Shown here: positions 5,638 to 12,930 of the stretch, piece by piece
Layout: each line of letters opens with the position of its first letter
Numbering within the stretch: the first letter of the stretch is position 1
NCBI GenBank assembly: GCA_025963615.1
Contig: JAOQAL010000115.1
Span: 1 to 13,937 of the forward strand
Direction of reading: 5' to 3'
DNA from: Chitinophagaceae bacterium
GTDB taxonomy: Bacteria > Bacteroidota > Bacteroidia > Chitinophagales > Chitinophagaceae
Length of the DNA stretch: 13,937 bases
The notes under the pieces: generated by a model
The model's input: only the letters and a program-made list of their open reading frames with translations
The model's database searches: none
What the model was told of the DNA's origin: nothing
Translations under genes and position numbers: made by a program

Positions 5638-6831
5638 ATGAGCTATCGCAAATTCAACGCAGACAATCTTTTTGATGGTTACCGTTTCCGGGGTGAAGGA
5701 CAGGTCTTAATAACAGATAAAACTGGCAAAATATCCGGTATTGTGCCGGTTGCGGAAGCAGGGGACGGTGTCGAAAAACTGGAGGGAATACTTTCCCCGG
5801 GTTTTGTCAATTGCCATTGTCACCTGGAACTAAGCCATTTAAAAAATGTAATTCCACCGCATACCGGACTCATTGAATTTCTTTGTTCTGTTGTTACCAA
5901 AAGAGATTTTGATCCCACCGCCATAAAACAGGAGATAGAAAAGGCAGAAAAGGAAATGTATCAAAATGGCATTGTAGCCGTCGGTGATATTGGTAATACG
6001 GCAGACACCGCCGGGGTGAAATCAACAAGCGAAATCCGGTGGCAGAATTTTGTAGAAGTTCTTGGATTCACCGATGAAAAAGCAGAAGAAAATATTAATC
6101 ACTATAAGACCGTACTTACGGAATTTCAAAACACCTGGCAGTCCGTTCCAGACGACCGTCGGGGTCCTATTCAACGCTCAACGCTGGTACCTCACGCACC
6201 ATACAGCATAAGCCCTAAAACTTTTGAACTGATCAATGACGAAACAGAAGGAGCGATTATCTCCATTCACAACCAGGAGCATCCTGCAGAAGATGTATTA
6301 TACAAGACAGGCGGCGGCGGATATTTAAAGCTTTTTAAGATTTTTGGTATTGACCAATCGCCATTCCCGGTTACCAAAAAAAGCAGCCTTCAATCCTACC
6401 TGCCACATTTTACAAAGGGACAAACCGTTTTTCTTATCCATAATACTTTTATGCCCGAAGAAGATATTGTTTTTGCCAATCAATATGCAGCTGAAAATGG
6501 ATTAAAGCTTGTTTATTGTTTATGCGCCAATGCCAATTTATATATTGAGAACAAGCTGCCAGCCATAGAAAATTTTATTGCCCATGATTGCCATATCGTT
6601 CTGGGAACGGATAGTTACAGCAGCAACTGGCAGTTGAGCATTGCAAAGGAAATACAGTCAATTCATCAATACTTCCCGCAAATTCAACTTGAAAACATTT
6701 TACAATGGTCCACCATACAGGGAGCCCGCGCGTTGCAATGGGATGATGAACTGGGAAGCTTTGAAAAAGGCAAAACACCTGGAATCGTATTGATCCAGCC
6801 CGATTTTTCTAATTCAAAAAGATTACTGTAA
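5638..6831 (+). CDS. Metal-dependent amidohydrolase (cytosine deaminase/chlorohydrolase-like)
   Basis: This 397-residue protein belongs to the amidohydrolase superfamily, which hydrolyses or deaminates ring and amide substrates using a bound metal ion. An N-terminal beta-sandwich segment (about 1-55) ends in LSPGFVNCHCHLELSH, giving the metal ligands H60 and H62. Further likely active-site residues are H186 (LVPHAPYSIS), H211 with E214 (SIHNQEHP), H268 (FLIHNTF) and D325 (VLGTDSYSSN). The C-terminal sandwich returns with GSFEKGKTPGIVLIQ. The HxH, single downstream H and conserved D fit the deaminase-like branch (cytosine deaminase, chlorohydrolase, aminofutalosine deaminase). The substrate cannot be read: neighbours (prfA, recO) give no pathway. 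It is convergent with recO, 23 bases apart. Confidence 0.87.
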   Translation: MSYRKFNADNLFDGYRFRGEGQVLITDKTGKISGIVPVAEAGDGVEKLEGILSPGFVNCHCHLELSHLKNVIPPHTGLIEFLCSVVTKRDFDPTAIKQEIEKAEKEMYQNGIVAVGDIGNTADTAGVKSTSEIRWQNFVEVLGFTDEKAEENINHYKTVLTEFQNTWQSVPDDRRGPIQRSTLVPHAPYSISPKTFELINDETEGAIISIHNQEHPAEDVLYKTGGGGYLKLFKIFGIDQSPFPVTKKSSLQSYLPHFTKGQTVFLIHNTFMPEEDIVFANQYAAENGLKLVYCLCANANLYIENKLPAIENFIAHDCHIVLGTDSYSSNWQLSIAKEIQSIHQYFPQIQLENILQWSTIQGARALQWDDELGSFEKGKTPGIVLIQPDFSNSKRLL

Positions 6832-6842
6832 ATATCTTTTTT
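6816..6842 (+). terminator. Weak A/T hairpin with T-tract after the amidohydrolase
   Basis: AAAAAGAT (6816-6823) pairs with ATCTTTTT (6834-6841) around a 10-base loop, ending in a run of T (6837-6842). The stem is nearly all A/T and overlaps the last codons and stop, so termination efficiency is doubtful. Its position between convergent genes supports a terminator role. Confidence 0.35.
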
Positions 6843-6854
6843 CAAACAGGCTGC

Positions 6855-7601
6855 TCAACTGAAAATTGCACTTAAGACCGGCAAACTCCGAAGATTCCCG
6901 AAATCCTGTATGTGTAAGGAATAATATCTTTCATAAGCATACAATAAGCTTTTTCTGAATTCATGATTCAGCCTTGTATCCTCAAGTTCTTCCGGTTGCA
7001 TAACTTTTAAAATATGCGAGGTTACCCGGGCTTCTTTGTCTTCAATGAAATACGGATGATGAGGTTTTTCATTAACAAAACTTCCCTCTTGTAAATCAAG
7101 GATTGTTTTAGTATCGGAATAATTATCGGTCATCCTGAAGCCCAGGAAAACAGTTAAATGCAATGCAAAAAAAAGAGGAAAATTAGCCGCGGTATTTTCA
7201 GTGCTTTTGTCAAGATGCATGAAAATATCTTCGGTGAATTGAAATAATTCCGGATTTGCCTCAGGCTGTTTTAAACATTTTGTTAATAGTTCAATCAGAA
7301 ACAGAGCTATCGCATTCTTTTTTACGTCCGATAAAATGTGTGAATATAAAAAGCCCCACCTGAACTCCCTGATCCGCTGCAGGTTTTTAAGTTCGTTGTG
7401 ATAAACAACCATATCCAGGATAGCAGCAGGCTGAAAAAGACTGGCCTTGCCACTGCCTTTTTTTGTCGATTTTCTTACTCCATTTACAAGGTAAGTCTGG
7501 ACTCCAAACAACTCGGTAAAAATAGTAACAATGACGCTTGTTTCACCATACTTTACTGTTCTCAGCACGATGCCTTTTGTTTTATATAATTTATCTGGCA
7601 T
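6855..7601 (-). CDS. recO: DNA repair protein RecO
   Basis: A 248-residue protein of normal RecO length. RecO works with RecR (and RecF) to displace SSB and load RecA at gaps and can anneal single strands. The N-terminal OB-fold (about 1-80) is recognisable from YKTKGIVLRTVKYGETSVIV, FTELFGVQTYLVNGVRK and LFQPAAILDMVVYH. The rest is the helical RecO domain, with FLIELLTKCL and FALHLTVFLGF. Only one cysteine (C109) is present, so this version lacks the four-cysteine zinc finger found in some RecO proteins. The ATG at 7601-7599 gives the standard N-terminus. A TACTTTTG box lies upstream at 7641-7648. The gene is divergent from the MMPL exporter and convergent with the amidohydrolase. Confidence 0.93.
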   Translation of the reverse strand: MPDKLYKTKGIVLRTVKYGETSVIVTIFTELFGVQTYLVNGVRKSTKKGSGKASLFQPAAILDMVVYHNELKNLQRIREFRWGFLYSHILSDVKKNAIALFLIELLTKCLKQPEANPELFQFTEDIFMHLDKSTENTAANFPLFFALHLTVFLGFRMTDNYSDTKTILDLQEGSFVNEKPHHPYFIEDKEARVTSHILKVMQPEELEDTRLNHEFRKSLLYAYERYYSLHIQDFGNLRSLPVLSAIFS

Positions 7602-7640
7602 TTAAATTGGCTATCATCATTTTAAATAGTTTCTGCCCAT

Positions 7641-7648
7641 CAAAAGTA
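7641..7648 (-). promoter_or_regulatory. Putative -7 promoter element of recO
   Basis: The minus strand reads TACTTTTG, a full TAnnTTTG match, 40 bases from the recO ATG, in the 126-base region between recO and the divergent exporter gene. No clear -33 element was found at the expected distance. Confidence 0.4.
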
Positions 7649-7727
7649 TCACAAACACATAGAAGCCGTTTTGGATTTTATTATGTTTCTTTGCCCTTTT
7701 GGGCCATACATAACAAAATGATGTCAA

Positions 7728-10058
7728 ATGTGGAAAAATCTAGGTCAGTTTATTCTTAAGTTTCGCATACCGCTTCTCCTGATCGTATTGGCTTTAACTG
7801 GTTTTATGGGCTATCATGCCAGCAAAACGGAGCTTAGCTATGAATTCGCGCGGGCTATTCCCATAGATAATCCCAAGTACAAGGATTACCAGGAATTTAA
7901 AAAGAAATTCGGGGAAGACGGAAATCTCCTTGTCATCGGTCTGCAAACGCAGGATTTATTCAAAGCGAACATCTTCAATGATTATATCAACTTGCAACGT
8001 AACCTGAAGAAAACTCCGTTTGTTGAGGACATTATCAGCATCCCTACCGCGGTGAATATTGTTAAAGCGCCGGAAACAGAAAAATTAAAAGCACAACCTA
8101 TTTTTCCTGATACAACACTTACCCAGTCAGAAATTGACAGTTGCAAAAATTTATTCTTCACACTTCCTTTTTACCGGGGACTGCTTTACAACCTGCAGAC
8201 CAGTTCATGGCTGATGGGTGTACGCATCAATAAAGAAGTGATGAGCAGCAAAAAAAGAAATGCGGTGGTTGAAAATGTGGTGACCCTTGCCAATGACTTC
8301 GGTAAGAAAAATAATCTTGAAGTTTATCTCAGTGGATTACCCTTGGCCCGAACTGTAATGACAACAAGGATTGCCAATGAAATGCGTTGGTTTTTGCTGG
8401 CTTCTGTTATTTTGTCTGCCATCATATTGTTCGGCTTTTTCCGATCTTTCTCTTCCATGCTTTTATCGCTGGGAGTTGTAGTGATCGGCGTATTATGGAG
8501 CCTGGGCACCATGCATCTTTTTGGTTATAAAATTACCATACTGGCTGCCCTGATACCGCCCCTGGTGGTCGTAATAGGAATACCAAACTGTATTTATTTT
8601 TTGAATAAATATCACACGGCATACAATGATACAGGAGATAAAAAAAATGCGCTGGTAACGATGATATCCCGCATGGGAATTGTGACACTTTTCTGTAATC
8701 TTACTGCTGGTATCGGCTTCGCCGTATTTGGGTTAACAAAAAGCCAGATACTGAAAGAATTTGGAGTTGTTGCCGGTATAAATATTATTGCTTTATTTTT
8801 TATTTCGCTGATACTGATTCCAGTAACGCTTTCATTTTTACCTGTACCTAAATCAAAACATACAAAATACCTGGATAGCCCACGCATAAACCGGTGGCTT
8901 AATCGTCTTGAAACATGGTCATTAAATCACCAGAAGTTTATTTACCTGTTTACCAGTTTAATTGTTGCAGTATCTGTCGTGGGTATTTTCCGTTTGCATA
9001 GCGTGGGATATATTGTGGATGATCTTCCCAAAACAGATAAACTGTATACCGATCTTAAATTTTTCGAAAAAAATTTTAAAGGTGTGATGCCATTGGAAAT
9101 TCTTGTGGATACGAAAAAAAGATACGGTGTTACAAGAAATTTCAATACGCTGGTTAAAATAGATTCCTTGTCACAGTATGTTGGATCCATGCCGGATATT
9201 GCCCGGCCTTTGAGTATTACAGAAGGATTGAAATTTGCCAAGCAGGCTTTTTTTGACGGCGATAGCAATAATTATTCGATGCCTTCCCCCTACGATCTGC
9301 CGGCACTGGCACAGTATCTTAGTTTCCGGAGCGATTCATCAAACACGAAAAATTCATTTACCAAACTGGTCTCGTCGTTCATGGATAGCGCCCGGCAACA
9401 AGCCCGTATTAGTGTTAATATGGCCGATGTTGGCAGTAAAAGGTTGCCCCTGATCCTCGATAGTATTCAGCGCCGGGTCGATCAATTATTTGATACCGCT
9501 GATTACAAAGTACAATTAACCGGAACGAGCGTTACGTTCCTGGAAGGCAGTACCTATATTGTTGATGGACTGAAACAGAGCATTCTCTGGGCTTTTTTGC
9601 TGATTGCATTGTGTATGCTTTATCTTTTCCGTTCGTTCCGTATTCTCATCTGTTCATTGATTCCCAATCTTATTCCACTTGTTATAACAGCCGGAGTCAT
9701 GGGATGGGTAGGTGTTCCATTGAAACCTTCTACGGTATTAGTCTTCAGCGTAGCACTGGGTATTGCCATCGATGTTACGATCCGTTTCCTCATAAATTAT
9801 AAACAGGATCTGCCAAACTATGATTTCAATCCCCGCGAAACGGTAATAGCAACGATTCATAGCACCGGTATCAGTATCATTTATACCTCGATGGTTTTAA
9901 TTGCAGGGTTTGTAATTTTTTGCTTCAGTGGTTTTGGTGGAACTAAAGCCCTCGGATGGCTTACTTCCCTAACGCTTGTTTCAGCCACACTAACCAACCT
10001 CGTGCTTTTACCCGCCCTTCTGATAGACGTAGCAAAAAGCAAAAAAAATGTCCGGTAA
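7728..10058 (+). CDS. RND/MMPL-family transporter with twelve membrane helices
   Basis: A 776-residue inner-membrane protein with the duplicated RND layout. The first half has TM1 (about 13-30), a large periplasmic loop (31-218), then five helices between 221 and 370. The second half has TM7 (about 403-422), a second periplasmic loop (423-615), then five helices between 618 and 765. Related MMPL/HAE3-type proteins export lipids, hopanoids or other hydrophobic molecules using the proton gradient; the substrate here is unknown. The second-half helix carries D682 in VALGIAIDVTIRFLINY, the usual proton-relay position; the equivalent first-half helix has VVVIGIPNCIYFLNKY with N287 where many relatives have Asp. 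No adaptor protein or TolC-like gene is adjacent, so it probably acts alone or with distant partners. The ATG at 7728 gives a sensible cytoplasmic N-terminus. Confidence 0.9.
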   Translation: MWKNLGQFILKFRIPLLLIVLALTGFMGYHASKTELSYEFARAIPIDNPKYKDYQEFKKKFGEDGNLLVIGLQTQDLFKANIFNDYINLQRNLKKTPFVEDIISIPTAVNIVKAPETEKLKAQPIFPDTTLTQSEIDSCKNLFFTLPFYRGLLYNLQTSSWLMGVRINKEVMSSKKRNAVVENVVTLANDFGKKNNLEVYLSGLPLARTVMTTRIANEMRWFLLASVILSAIILFGFFRSFSSMLLSLGVVVIGVLWSLGTMHLFGYKITILAALIPPLVVVIGIPNCIYFLNKYHTAYNDTGDKKNALVTMISRMGIVTLFCNLTAGIGFAVFGLTKSQILKEFGVVAGINIIALFFISLILIPVTLSFLPVPKSKHTKYLDSPRINRWLNRLETWSLNHQKFIYLFTSLIVAVSVVGIFRLHSVGYIVDDLPKTDKLYTDLKFFEKNFKGVMPLEILVDTKKRYGVTRNFNTLVKIDSLSQYVGSMPDIARPLSITEGLKFAKQAFFDGDSNNYSMPSPYDLPALAQYLSFRSDSSNTKNSFTKLVSSFMDSARQQARISVNMADVGSKRLPLILDSIQRRVDQLFDTADYKVQLTGTSVTFLEGSTYIVDGLKQSILWAFLLIALCMLYLFRSFRILICSLIPNLIPLVITAGVMGWVGVPLKPSTVLVFSVALGIAIDVTIRFLINYKQDLPNYDFNPRETVIATIHSTGISIIYTSMVLIAGFVIFCFSGFGGTKALGWLTSLTLVSATLTNLVLLPALLIDVAKSKKNVR

Positions 10059-10073
10059 ACGTTTTTTGTTATT

Positions 10074-10096
10074 TTTAGGAGGAGCTTACTCCTAAA
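10074..10096 (+). repeat. Hairpin-forming inverted repeat between the exporter and the secreted protein gene
   Basis: TTTAGGAG (10074-10081) pairs perfectly with CTCCTAAA (10089-10096) around a 7-base loop, 15 bases after the exporter stop and 12 bases before the ATG at 10109. No T-tract follows on the plus strand, so it could be a weak terminator, an mRNA end, or a leader structure of the next gene. Confidence 0.4.
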
Positions 10097-10108
10097 TCAG
10101 GGCTAAAT

Positions 10109-10288
10109 ATGAAATAGACTGCTTTAACCTGCCTTTTATTTATTAGTATCACAATACATAGCCAGGATAAACTTATCTATCATATTATCCGCACGGATCA
10201 ACAGGGCATTATCGTTCCCTGGTATCAGGATGATTTAGGCACATCGTATGATCACATCATTAATCTTGTATGGAATTTCTGGGATACC
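10109..10288 (+). pseudogene. Broken 5' end of the secreted protein gene: signal peptide with amber codon 3
   Basis: The ATG at 10109 is in frame with the long ORF downstream, but codon 3 is TAG (10115-10117). From 10118 the frame is open without a stop into the ORF and encodes MK*TALTCLLFISITIHSQ, a near-perfect signal peptide if codon 3 were lysine (AAG), followed by RTDQQGIIVPWYQDDLGTSY and VWNFWDTM. These residues read like the true N-terminus of the mature protein. One A-to-T change would explain the stop. Alternatives are a sequencing error, readthrough, or a rare non-ATG start further in. Confidence 0.7.
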
Positions 10289-11746
10289 ATGCGTCTTGAT
10301 ATCAACAGCCTTCCCTATTATATGAATCACCAGGTATGGAAACCCGGTTATAATGATGCCAGGGGGCTGGGTGGCGATCAGTTGCAGATGGCCCTGTCTT
10401 CGTGGCAATTACTTTATGCTTATTCTGGCAATGAACGGGTAAAACAGAATATGAAGTTTATGGCCGATTATTATCTCACCCATTCACTTGCTCCGGCCAG
10501 TTGTCAATGGCCCGATCTTCCTTTTCCCTATAATACACTTATTTATTCCGGCATTTACGACGGGGACATGGTCATAGGACCCGGTTATCTTCAGCCGGAT
10601 AAAGCGGGTTCGCTGGGCCTGGAATTGGTACACCTTTATAAAATGAGCAGCAAGGATTTTTATCTTCAATCAACAGCCGGAAGATATCTTGATGCCGCAA
10701 TTAAAATTGCGCATACATTAATCAGTCATTTAAAACCGGGTGACGGGAATCATTCACCGCTGCCTTTTAAAGTAAATGCTTACAACGGTGAAACAGGAAA
10801 ACTTAAAAATAATAACACTAACGGAGCAGTCGTTGGCGAGGCTTCTTATACCTCAAACTGGTGCCCCACGATGGAGTTATTCCTGGCATTGCAGACTCTG
10901 GATAAAAAAAATACAGTAGCTTATAAAAACGCATTTACCATTTTACTGAACTGGATGAAAAAATACCCTTTACAGAATAACCGCTGGGGAATGTTCTTTG
11001 AAGATGTACAAGGTTGGAGCGATACACAGATTAATGCAACAACGTTCGCTTGGTTTATACTGCAACACAGAGAATATTTTCCTGATTGGCAGAAACAGGT
11101 GGCTGGCATTTTTAACTGGGTTTATAAAATACTTGGAAATAAAAGTTGGGAAAAATATGGCGTAACGGTGGTGAATGAACAAACTGTTTATCAAACTCCG
11201 GCACAGAGCCATACTTCAAGACAAGCAGCCACAGAGCTTTGGTATTGTGCTCTTTCACACGATACGGCAAGAAAAGCAAATGCCATCCGCCAACTTTCGT
11301 GGGCGACTTATATGGTTGATACCGATGGAAAGAACCGTTTTCCCCAGGATGAAAACTGGCTTACGGATGGTTATGGAGATTATGTGCGCCACTACCTGCG
11401 CGCCATGGCTGCTTACCCGCAACTGGCGCCAGTATCTGATCATATTTTAAGCAGTACATCGGTAATTCAACAGGCTGACTATAAGGGCCAGGCCAATAAA
11501 TTCCTGGTGCCTTATGTAAATGTGAATGATATCAGCAAAGTAAGAATCTTCTACAGGGCATATGACAGCACAGGTATTGAAACCATCAGGATGGAACAGA
11601 AGCCAACCGTTGTTCTATTAAACAGCCAGGTTATACATGAAATAAATAATAGCCAGGAACAAGGTTATCAATGGATGCCTTTAAAGACAGGAGGTTATTT
11701 ACATATTCACCGCCTGCAAGGAACCGAAGTAACTATTTTGGACTAA
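10289..11746 (+). CDS. Probable secreted alpha/alpha-barrel (glycosidase-like) protein, start disrupted
   Basis: The intact frame from the first ATG encodes 485 residues. With the upstream segment from 10109 the ancestral protein would be 545 residues including a signal peptide. Repeated helical pairs such as GLGGDQLQMALSSWQLLYAY, KFMADYYLTHSLAPA, ELVHLYKMSSKDFYLQSTAG and FTILLNWMKKYPLQNNRWGM, together with many W, Y, G and acidic residues, suggest an alpha/alpha toroid as in six-hairpin glycosidases and some polysaccharide lyases. The last 80 residues look like a small beta domain. I cannot assign a family or catalytic residues, so the enzyme role is inference from fold-like features. If translation really begins at 10289, the protein has lost its signal peptide and would stay in the cytoplasm, so it may be non-functional. 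It is convergent with the TlpA-like gene, 20 bases apart. Confidence 0.72.
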   Translation: MRLDINSLPYYMNHQVWKPGYNDARGLGGDQLQMALSSWQLLYAYSGNERVKQNMKFMADYYLTHSLAPASCQWPDLPFPYNTLIYSGIYDGDMVIGPGYLQPDKAGSLGLELVHLYKMSSKDFYLQSTAGRYLDAAIKIAHTLISHLKPGDGNHSPLPFKVNAYNGETGKLKNNNTNGAVVGEASYTSNWCPTMELFLALQTLDKKNTVAYKNAFTILLNWMKKYPLQNNRWGMFFEDVQGWSDTQINATTFAWFILQHREYFPDWQKQVAGIFNWVYKILGNKSWEKYGVTVVNEQTVYQTPAQSHTSRQAATELWYCALSHDTARKANAIRQLSWATYMVDTDGKNRFPQDENWLTDGYGDYVRHYLRAMAAYPQLAPVSDHILSSTSVIQQADYKGQANKFLVPYVNVNDISKVRIFYRAYDSTGIETIRMEQKPTVVLLNSQVIHEINNSQEQGYQWMPLKTGGYLHIHRLQGTEVTILD

Positions 11747-11766
11747 TGGGTTAAATTTCAGTGTAA

Positions 11767-12915
11767 TTATTTCAGCACTTCCTGCAGTTTTTGTTCAAGC
11801 ACCATACCCCGCAAACCTTCAGCAATTACTTTACCGTCAGGGTCAATTAATACATTATATGGAATTCCGTCAAATCCATACAATGGCACTACAGCACTCT
11901 CCCAGAATTTCAGATCGCTTACATGAGTCCAACTGAGGCCATCTTTTTTAATAGCCGCCATCCACGCATCTTTTTTTTGATCGAGCGAGACACCTAACAC
12001 CGTGAAGTTCTTATTCTTGAATTTATTGTAAGCTACTACTACATTCGGATTTTCTCCACGGCAGGGACCGCACCAACTGGCCCAGAAATCAACCAACACA
12101 AATTTTCCCCGGTACGAACTCAGTTTAACTTCATTGCCATTCACATCTGGCAATGCAAAATCAGGAGCAGTCTTGCCTACCCATTTGGTGGCTGGTGTGG
12201 TTGGCTGCTGGTTTTGTTTTGCAAGCTGATCATCAAAATCTCTTTTCGCAAGTGCTACACCTTTGTGTTCAGGAAACTTTTTTAAAATTCCATTTAACAG
12301 GCTGTCATACTCTCCAACATCAAATAAACGGCCGTAAGTCCCAAGAGTAAATACCGATACCACCGGGCTCTTTGAATTTGTTACAAATTGCTCAACATAA
12401 CTCCTGAAATTTTCCAGTACCGTACGGCCCCTGGTATTAATATCCGCGATCAGGCTATCTGGCGCTTTCGCCTGTACAAGGCTATCCATCTCCTTTCCAA
12501 GGACATTGACCTGCATCCATTTTTCATTGCCTGTTTTTAAGAAGCCCTTTAAAGAGGTTGTAGCAGGCGAACCTTCCACTTTTAGCGGATCATTGGTATT
12601 ATTAAAATCCGCATTTACTGTAATTTTTGGGGCATCATTTACCACCGGCAAAAAAGGATAAATATCGTTTTCCAGGAACAGGCTGTATAATGTTTCTTCC
12701 TTAGAAGCCGCTTTCAATTTAAATGAACCGTCTTTTCCGAGTATGGCAGAATCCAGCACATTTCTCTGACCAGAACCGAGCGGTGTTTCTTCCAGGTAAA
12801 TCTTTTTGGCGCTATTGTTTTTCACTACACCACTCACTTCAAAATATTTTTCCGAATCGCCTTTGCAGGAAGCCAGTTCCACGAGTGCTGTTATAAATAC
12901 CAGAAAACGAAGCAT
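11767..12915 (-). CDS. TlpA/ResA-like thioredoxin-fold lipoprotein
   Basis: A 382-residue envelope protein. The N-terminus MLRFLVFITALVELASC ends in a lipobox (LASC, C17), so it is probably lipid-anchored. Residues about 24-115 resemble the DUF4369 beta-domain common before TlpA domains in Bacteroidota (FEVSGVVKNNSAKKIYLEE). A helical linker covers about 120-240. The thioredoxin-like AhpC/TSA-Redoxin domain spans about 247-382, with KTAPDFALPDVNG, the active site WCGPC (C282, C285) in VDFWASWCGPC, and the cis-proline loop GIPYNVLID (P352). Members reduce or rearrange disulfides in periplasmic proteins, for example during cytochrome c maturation; the client here is unknown. It starts 15 bases after gatB ends, on the same strand, so the two are probably cotranscribed. 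Confidence 0.92.
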   Translation of the reverse strand: MLRFLVFITALVELASCKGDSEKYFEVSGVVKNNSAKKIYLEETPLGSGQRNVLDSAILGKDGSFKLKAASKEETLYSLFLENDIYPFLPVVNDAPKITVNADFNNTNDPLKVEGSPATTSLKGFLKTGNEKWMQVNVLGKEMDSLVQAKAPDSLIADINTRGRTVLENFRSYVEQFVTNSKSPVVSVFTLGTYGRLFDVGEYDSLLNGILKKFPEHKGVALAKRDFDDQLAKQNQQPTTPATKWVGKTAPDFALPDVNGNEVKLSSYRGKFVLVDFWASWCGPCRGENPNVVVAYNKFKNKNFTVLGVSLDQKKDAWMAAIKKDGLSWTHVSDLKFWESAVVPLYGFDGIPYNVLIDPDGKVIAEGLRGMVLEQKLQEVLK

Positions 12916-12930
12916 ATACTTATTATTTTA

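Noticed and set aside
11175..11450. Alternative-frame ORF inside the secreted protein gene
   Set aside because: The main frame continues through it with typical codon use; the shadow peptide has no domain features.
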